64,000 nucleotides of DNA. Source: Chungangia koreensis (lineage in GTDB: Bacteria; Bacillota; Bacilli; Bacillales_A; Planococcaceae). How positions within the stretch are numbered: the stretch's first letter is position 1; each line of letters starts with the position of its first letter. The notes under the pieces are model-generated. The model searched no databases. It worked only from the letters and a program-made list of their open reading frames with translations, and was not told the origin of the DNA. Shown here piece by piece: positions 59,427-64,000 of the stretch. Both the position numbers and the translations under genes were made by a program. The stretch is from assembly GCF_042651785.1 (NCBI RefSeq), contig NZ_JBHSEC010000003.1, positions 62,001-126,000 on the forward strand, given 5' to 3'.

Positions 59427-59831
59427 TTATTTCTTCGCATGGTAGGATGCATCCCGCTCCGCAATTTGCTCACGGAACTCCTGGGCTGCCTCAAACTCAC
59501 GTAAATTCTGTTTCAAATCTTTCTGGCATTCTTCACAAAGCTTACCATCAGTTGTAATCTTACCGCAACTATCACAAGGATACCCCAAATTCGGAAAAAG
59601 CGCACGCTGCAGTCGGTTCTTACGTACCCATTTATAGAGAAGGCTCGACGGGACGCCTGTCACTTCAACGATTCGGTCAACATTCGCCGCCCGGTTCTCA
59701 CGCTTACGCAGAAATTTATACACTACCTCGTATAATTCCTCTTCTTTCGCATAGCATTTCGGGCATACGTCCCGCATACCCGTATAATTGAACAAGTCGC
59801 CACATGTCGGACAATTTCTTACTTCTCCCAT
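59427..59831 (-). CDS. yvyF: YvyF family flagellar-operon zinc protein
   Basis: 134 residues. Two treble-clef-like zinc sites are visible: CPTC...CPKC (residues 8-31) and CDSC...CEEC (about 89-106). Between them is a helix-turn-helix-like segment (NVDRIVEVTGVPSSLLYKWVRKNRLQ). It lies between comFC and flgM as in B. subtilis and is conserved there, but its function is unknown; nucleic-acid binding is plausible. Confidence 0.88.
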   Translation of the reverse strand: MGEVRNCPTCGDLFNYTGMRDVCPKCYAKEEELYEVVYKFLRKRENRAANVDRIVEVTGVPSSLLYKWVRKNRLQRALFPNLGYPCDSCGKITTDGKLCEECQKDLKQNLREFEAAQEFREQIAERDASYHAKK

Positions 59832-59842
59832 TACTTTTCCCC

Positions 59843-60472
59843 CTATGCACGGATCAACGTCACTGCCTCGACCTTCGCCGCTCCGGCATCCTTCAGCACT
59901 TTTGCCGCATGCCGGACAGTCGTCCCAGTCGTGTACAAATCGTCGATCACAATATAATGCTTTTTCTCAATCGTACTTCCAGGTTTTATTGCAAATAAAG
60001 GCTCTGCATTCATCCGTTCTTGCTTCGACTTTTCACCTTGTGTCACGTCTGCAGTCTTCTCAAATAGATGTACGTATGGAATCCGAGCATCATCCAAGAT
60101 TCGATCAACATGGGCGAAAGTGCGTTTCTTCAGTTTTTCAGGATGCATCGGAATCGGAACGATTATAGCTTTTCTGTTTTTCAATAAAGCCCTCATATCC
60201 TCGGCAAAAACTTTCGACAGAATTGCATCCTGAAGAAATTTATATTGATGCAAGTAGTCCTTCATTGCTTCATTGTACTGGTAGACCGAAGTTAGACCAT
60301 CCAAGCTATTCTCATAGATTGAACCAATCCATTCGGCTTTGTCTTCTTTTATATCGGTCTTCTCGAACTTTTTTGAACACCTTTCACATATAGGTGGACC
60401 TATTTTATTGAGAAAAAGTCCGGACCATGTCGGTTGGATAATCATCGGCGAATGGCAAAGCAAACAATTCAT
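59843..60472 (-). CDS. comFC: Competence protein ComFC, phosphoribosyltransferase fold
   Basis: 209 residues. An N-terminal zinc site (CLLC and CERC, residues 3-36) is followed by a PRTase-like domain with the PRPP-binding loop HYIVIDDLYTTGTTVRHAAKVLKDAGAAKVEAVTLIRA at the end. It works with ComFA in DNA uptake and processing during transformation. The ATG overlaps the comFA stop (ATGA), so the two are coupled; the small comFB found between them in B. subtilis is missing. Confidence 0.93.
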   Translation of the reverse strand: MNCLLCHSPMIIQPTWSGLFLNKIGPPICERCSKKFEKTDIKEDKAEWIGSIYENSLDGLTSVYQYNEAMKDYLHQYKFLQDAILSKVFAEDMRALLKNRKAIIVPIPMHPEKLKKRTFAHVDRILDDARIPYVHLFEKTADVTQGEKSKQERMNAEPLFAIKPGSTIEKKHYIVIDDLYTTGTTVRHAAKVLKDAGAAKVEAVTLIRA

Positions 60473-61839
60473 ATATGAACCTCCTTCGCTCGATTAAGCC
60501 GCTCAATTTCTCTTTTTGCGTCATCCATTGCATAAGTAATGCCATGGTGGAAGAACACGAGGTCACCAGTCGGATCATCCTTTGATCGACCAACTCTTCC
60601 GCCGATTTGAATAAGTGCACTTTCAGTGAAGATTCCCTCATCTGCTCCAACAACAGCTACTTGAACACGTGGGATGGTGATTCCTCGTTCCAAGATGGTC
60701 GTAGTGAGGAGTCCGGGCACTTCTTTATTTCGAAGACTTAACACTTTCTCTTTCCGGTCAGGGACATCAGCATGCACAGCATGTATTCCTCGATGGATTT
60801 GTTGAAATAAAGGCTCAGCCTTTTCCATTAACTCGATCGTAGGAAAGAATATGAGGAATGGTTCTTCATTCGCGAGCCTTTCTGCAGTCCAATCTCTTAA
60901 CTTAGATGGTATTCTCCCTTTATGTATTTGCTTCCCATAGTTCCATAACGAGTCAAACCTCGGTACAGGTAATGGATGCCCATGGAACCGTTTGGTGATG
61001 ACTGAGATTCTTCCGCCTGATTGCTTTACATTCCGAATTAACTCGTTGGATGGAGTGGCCGTTACCACATAAACCGGGGTATCTGGTTTCTTAGCCTTCT
61101 CAACTGCCCGTCTTAATGTTTCATCCGCAGAATATGGAAATGCATCCGCTTCATCTACAAATACTGCATCGAACGCCCCTTCAAAGCGGTAAAGTTGATG
61201 TGTCGTAGCGATCACAAGCTGGGCAAACCCTTCTTGGAACTCCGCTCCCCCGTAAAGTGAATGGATAATAGTTTCCGGGAACACTTGTCTGAAGCGTGGA
61301 GTTAATTCCAATACTACGTCTGTCCTTGGAGCAGCTACACAGACGCGTTTGCCTTCCTGCAGCAGTTCATGAATGGGTTTGAATAAAATCTCTGTCTTCC
61401 CTGCTCCACAAACTGCATGGATTAAATGAGGACGCTCTAACTGAATGTTCTCACTCAATTCATTTGCGGCTTTCTGCTGGGCAGACGTAAGTTGTCCATC
61501 CCATGCGAAACTATGATCTTGCTTGATTTCCGGAGAAGGTCCATTCCATTTAATGAGTTTCGTACAACTGCTCACCCGTCCCATTCGAATACAGTGGCGG
61601 CAATAGACACATGGCCCTTCACACTTAGCACAATCGAACATAGCAAAAAATCGCCGGTCCGTGTTTCGGCAACGCATACAAGTATAGGTATGAATGAATT
61701 TAGTTTTCTTCTGGTAAATTCCGTCGATGGTTGTAAGAAGGTTATTCTCGATGTGGTCATTGATGAGGTCTTGCGGGAAAGGGGTATGGTCGCGCAGCCA
61801 AATGCGCCCCGTGAGAAATTCCTGTAATTCTTTTTTCAT
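60469..61839 (-). CDS. comFA: DNA-import ATPase ComFA
   Basis: 456 residues. A four-Cys zinc finger (CMRCRNTDRRFFAMFDCAKCEGPCVYCRHC, about 55-85) precedes an SF2 helicase core: Walker A CGAGKTEIL, DEAD box VFVDEADAFPYS, motif III TATPS, and motif VI QIGGRVGRS. It powers entry of single-stranded DNA through ComEC. AAAGGAGG precedes the ATG. A 21-bp phased array starts 22 bases upstream of the start codon. No ComK-box (AAAA-N5-TTTT pair) was recognised. Confidence 0.95.
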   Translation of the reverse strand: MKKELQEFLTGRIWLRDHTPFPQDLINDHIENNLLTTIDGIYQKKTKFIHTYTCMRCRNTDRRFFAMFDCAKCEGPCVYCRHCIRMGRVSSCTKLIKWNGPSPEIKQDHSFAWDGQLTSAQQKAANELSENIQLERPHLIHAVCGAGKTEILFKPIHELLQEGKRVCVAAPRTDVVLELTPRFRQVFPETIIHSLYGGAEFQEGFAQLVIATTHQLYRFEGAFDAVFVDEADAFPYSADETLRRAVEKAKKPDTPVYVVTATPSNELIRNVKQSGGRISVITKRFHGHPLPVPRFDSLWNYGKQIHKGRIPSKLRDWTAERLANEEPFLIFFPTIELMEKAEPLFQQIHRGIHAVHADVPDRKEKVLSLRNKEVPGLLTTTILERGITIPRVQVAVVGADEGIFTESALIQIGGRVGRSKDDPTGDLVFFHHGITYAMDDAKREIERLNRAKEVHI

Positions 61840-61860
61840 GGTTCCTCCTTTATATTGAAG

Positions 61861-61970
61861 AATCGTTGATAAAAATTAATAATCGTTGATATATTGGTCA
61901 GAATCGTTGATATATGTCCAATAATCGTTGATAAACCTTCAACAATCGTTGATATCCCCAACCTTCTAAA
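61861..61970. repeat. 21-bp phased array in the comFA leader
   Basis: Core AATCGTTGAT begins at 61861, 61881, 61902, 61923 and 61944 (steps 20, 21, 21, 21). It lies between the comFA ribosome site and the degV terminator, so it must overlap the comFA promoter or leader. Confidence 0.88.
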
Positions 61971-61998
61971 ACAAGCGGCCTCCGAAGAAGCCGCTCAA
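61971..61998 (-). terminator. Terminator of the second degV gene
   Basis: On minus, AGCGGCTTC-TTCG-GAGGCCGCT followed by TGTTTTAG. Confidence 0.88.
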
Positions 61999-62016
61999 AT
62001 AACATAATAATAGTCC

Positions 62017-62859
62017 TTATTTCCGCATCCAGCCGAGACCCATGGAACCTTCGCCTAAATGTGTTCCGATTACCGGCCCGAAATAACTGATGGTGAATTC
62101 GACATTTGGGAACTTCTCTGCCATTTCCTTGCGCCATTCTTCCGCTTCCAATGGGCGGTTCGCGTGAATAATAGCTGCTTCAAGTTTCTCATATTTCGCA
62201 GCATCCTCACCTAATAATTCGACAATTCGATTCATGGCCTTCTTACGGGTCCGGATTTTCTCGAATGGGACAATGACTTTATTTTCAAAATGAAGCAAAG
62301 GTTTGATTTGCAGTAATCCGCCAATGAGGGCTTGAGCACTCGATAATCTTCCGCCGCGCTGCAAATGTGAAAGATCATCAGCCATGAAATAAGCTCGCTC
62401 CGACAGCTTTAAGTCTTCAAGTTCGGACATGATGTCTTCCGCCGAAATGCTTTGTTTCGCCATTTTCGCAGCACGCAAGGCATAAAATCCTTGGACATAG
62501 CAAGACGTTTCCGAGTCGAAAGCATACACTTTCGCACCTTCCGTCATTTGACCGGCTTGCACAGCCCCTTGGTATGTACCGCTAATGCCGCTCGATAAAT
62601 GAACGGAAATGATGGCATCGTAGTCCTTTGCAAGTCTTGAGAACAGTTCTGTAAACTGGCCGACTGGCGGCTGGGACGTTTTTGGAAGCTCTCCACCTTC
62701 CCGGACAAGACGGTAAAACTCGTCCACATGAAGATTAACCTCTTCCTCATACGCATGTCCTCCGACAATAACCGACAGAGGAACCATATGTATATCCCAC
62801 TCATCCCGCACTTCTTTTGGAAGATAGGACGTGCTATCTGTCACGATCGCTGTTTTCAT
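62017..62859 (-). CDS. DegV family fatty-acid-binding protein
   Basis: 280 residues, full length for the family. MKTAIVTDSTSYLPKEVRDEWDIHMVPLSVIVGG at the start, the ligand loop ISVHLSSGISGTYQGAVQA, the GGRLSSAQALIGGLLQIKPLLHF signature, and the C-terminal YFGPVIGTHLGEGSMGLGW are all present. Expected to bind a long-chain fatty acid and hand it to FakA. It lies next to comFA like B. subtilis degV (yviA). ATG 62859 has AGGAG 8 bases upstream. A paralogue opens the window. Confidence 0.93.
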   Translation of the reverse strand: MKTAIVTDSTSYLPKEVRDEWDIHMVPLSVIVGGHAYEEEVNLHVDEFYRLVREGGELPKTSQPPVGQFTELFSRLAKDYDAIISVHLSSGISGTYQGAVQAGQMTEGAKVYAFDSETSCYVQGFYALRAAKMAKQSISAEDIMSELEDLKLSERAYFMADDLSHLQRGGRLSSAQALIGGLLQIKPLLHFENKVIVPFEKIRTRKKAMNRIVELLGEDAAKYEKLEAAIIHANRPLEAEEWRKEMAEKFPNVEFTISYFGPVIGTHLGEGSMGLGWMRK

Positions 62860-62911
62860 TCTATCAACTCCTACCCTATATTCTACCGAATGAGACTGTA
62901 AATGGAAACAT

Positions 62912-62952
62912 GAAAAGGGCACCTCAAAAGCACGCCTTTTGAAATGCCCAAG
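62912..62952 (-). terminator. Terminator of the lipoprotein gene
   Basis: On minus, GGGCATTTCAAAAG pairs with CTTTTGAGGTGCCC, followed by TTTTCA. Confidence 0.85.
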
Positions 62953-62957
62953 AATTA

Positions 62958-63521
62958 TTACTCCGTGTCACCTATAAAGTAAACGCTCGAAATTCGCCAT
63001 TTGCCATCTTCTTTCACAAATACCGTCACCTGACGGCCAGAGCGATCGATGGTTGCACCACTTTTCGGTTCGCTCATGCTGATGTCAATATTCGCAAATA
63101 GCTGAGCTTCGTTTTCGCTATATTTCACAATCGTATGATTGCTCGCTTCCCGCTTCGTATCATACTTTTCAAATGCCGTTTGAACGGCCATTTTTTCATC
63201 ATCATATTTAAAGCCTTCAGGTTTTTTCGCAATCGTCGCCATGTAGCGGTCGATGTCTTCCTCGTTGAATGCAGCTAAGTTTTCATTGAAAACCTCAATC
63301 ACTGCTTCCCGCTCCTCTTTCGGAACGTTTGTCGCCTCTTCTACCGAACCTTTGCCGGTTACATTAAAGCCGACGGAATCATTCGTCACCCCATGGTCAA
63401 GTGTGCTCTGCGCATTTTGAGGAGCATCGCTATTGGACTGCAAGGTATTTGTATCATCATTGCCGCATGCGACCAGCAACAAGCCGAAGACGGATATCGT
63501 TAGTAATTTTAATAAGTTCAT
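62958..63521 (-). CDS. Lipoprotein with NTF2-like domain
   Basis: 187 residues. Lipoprotein signal with lipobox LLVAC (Cys19), an Asn/Asp/Ser-rich linker, then an NTF2/SnoaL-like alpha-beta domain (REAVIEVFNENLAAFNEEDIDRYMATIAKKPEGF, DRSGRQVTVFVKEDGKWRISSVYFI). Such domains form small cavities and often act as binding or assembly modules; no catalytic residues are evident. It should be anchored on the outer face of the membrane. ATG 63521 has GGAGG upstream; the longer frame from 63569 has no site. Confidence 0.8.
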   Translation of the reverse strand: MNLLKLLTISVFGLLLVACGNDDTNTLQSNSDAPQNAQSTLDHGVTNDSVGFNVTGKGSVEEATNVPKEEREAVIEVFNENLAAFNEEDIDRYMATIAKKPEGFKYDDEKMAVQTAFEKYDTKREASNHTIVKYSENEAQLFANIDISMSEPKSGATIDRSGRQVTVFVKEDGKWRISSVYFIGDTE

Positions 63522-64000
63522 CGTTCTACCTCCTCCGGATAGTTTGTCACAATTTGTAGGTCTTTTCAATTAGAAGGTTCTTGGCGTAGATAATATGACG
63601 TTTTATGAGCAGTTGGCCGCCGCCAATGAGCAGATTCGTTCTCCCAATGAGCAGTTAGCCACTCCCTATGAGCAGTTGATGCTTTTCTATGAGCAGTTAA
63701 CCTATGACAGGCTCGAATTGAGTCACTCTGGCCATGTCTATGCTCGGATAAGCTCCCTCTATGCTCGGATAACCACGTCCTATGCTCGCATAGCGTCCAT
63801 CTATGCTTGGATCACCTTTTTATGGAAGAATAAACTCCCCTCACCTCTCATATATGGGCGGATAGCGTCATATATGGGCGGATAGGCCACAGATATGGGC
63901 GGATAAGCGTCAAGTATGGGCGGATAACCATTATTAATGAGCGTTCGCCCATTTACTCCCAACTCTCACCCATACCCGCTCCAACCTCCATCACATCCCA
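63522..64000. repeat. Gene-free region with three different 21-bp phased arrays
   Basis: Array 1: core ATGAGCAGTT at 63605, 63626, 63647, 63668 and 63689. Array 2: core TATGCTCGGATA at 63739, 63760, 63781 and 63802; this is the exact reverse complement of the TATCCGAGCATA core near 3650. Array 3: core TATGGGCGGATA at 63853, 63873, 63894 and 63915, with a possible further unit (AATGAGCG) at 63936. Within each array the step is 21 bp, save one 20-bp step. An open frame of 96 codons runs through it only because the period is a multiple of 3. No gene seen to the window end. Confidence 0.9.

Noticed and set aside
60469..60475. comFB between comFA and comFC
   Set aside because: comFA and comFC overlap by four bases, so there is no room for it.
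61840..61970. ComK box upstream of comFA
   Set aside because: No pair of AAAA-N5-TTTT elements at the right spacing was found; only the phased array is there.
63595..63885. Plus-strand open frame of 96 codons with YEQL and YARI repeats
   Set aside because: It crosses three different array types and has no Shine-Dalgarno; a by-product of the repeat period.

Overview
The window reads as chromosomal DNA from a low-to-moderate GC, motile, Gram-positive Bacillales bacterium, most likely a Planococcaceae member of the Sporosarcina type (inference from gene order and protein families; no rRNA gene is present to prove it). Read from right to left, the minus strand carries the backbone order known from Bacillus subtilis: comFA, comFC, yvyF, flgM, flgN, flgK, flgL, yviE-like, fliW, csrA, hag, flaG, fliD, fliS, fliT, hpf, secA, prfB, yvjA, cccB, ftsE, ftsX, ctpB, minJ, csbA. 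comFB and swrA are not seen.

Left part (1 to about 16 kb): a truncated DegV gene, a CoA-disulfide reductase, a membrane-anchored GH13 protein whose catalytic residues are all replaced, the yisL/yisK pair, a DUF418 membrane protein, the AddAB recombination helicase-nuclease, a VTT-domain membrane protein and the azlCD amino-acid exporter. Middle (16 to 25 kb): csbA, minJ, ctpB, a thioredoxin-like lipoprotein-type oxidoreductase with a membrane partner, the ftsEX division transporter with its M23 hydrolase, cytochrome c551 and a YitT protein. From 25 to 33 kb an inserted block holds a LysR regulator and a six-gene peptide-import and M20 peptidase operon with a CodY-like operator. From 33 to 40 kb: prfB with its programmed frameshift, secA, the hibernation factor hpf, and a PilZ/chemoreceptor pair.

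From 40 to 62 kb lies the motility and competence cluster. It contains two accessory blocks. The first (40372-43914) is a five-gene operon: two paralogous pairs of a small membrane protein and a TPR protein, followed by a TPR-AAA+ ATPase, behind a sigma-D-like promoter. The second (46972-52809) is an AT-rich block with a divergent second flagellin and three Maf-type or Maf-fused glycosyltransferase genes plus one unknown small gene; it is followed by a decayed IS3-family element abutting the hag terminator. The hag leader has a sigma-D promoter and a near-consensus CsrA-binding hairpin, and csrA and fliW sit directly upstream, so the FliW-CsrA-flagellin switch is complete.

The most unusual signal is non-coding. 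At least seven intergenic places hold arrays with a conserved core of 7 to 12 bp repeated every 21 bp (two helical turns), with variable DNA between cores. The cores differ from array to array, but the core at 3630-3954 reappears as its exact reverse complement at 63739-63813. I know of no described function for these.
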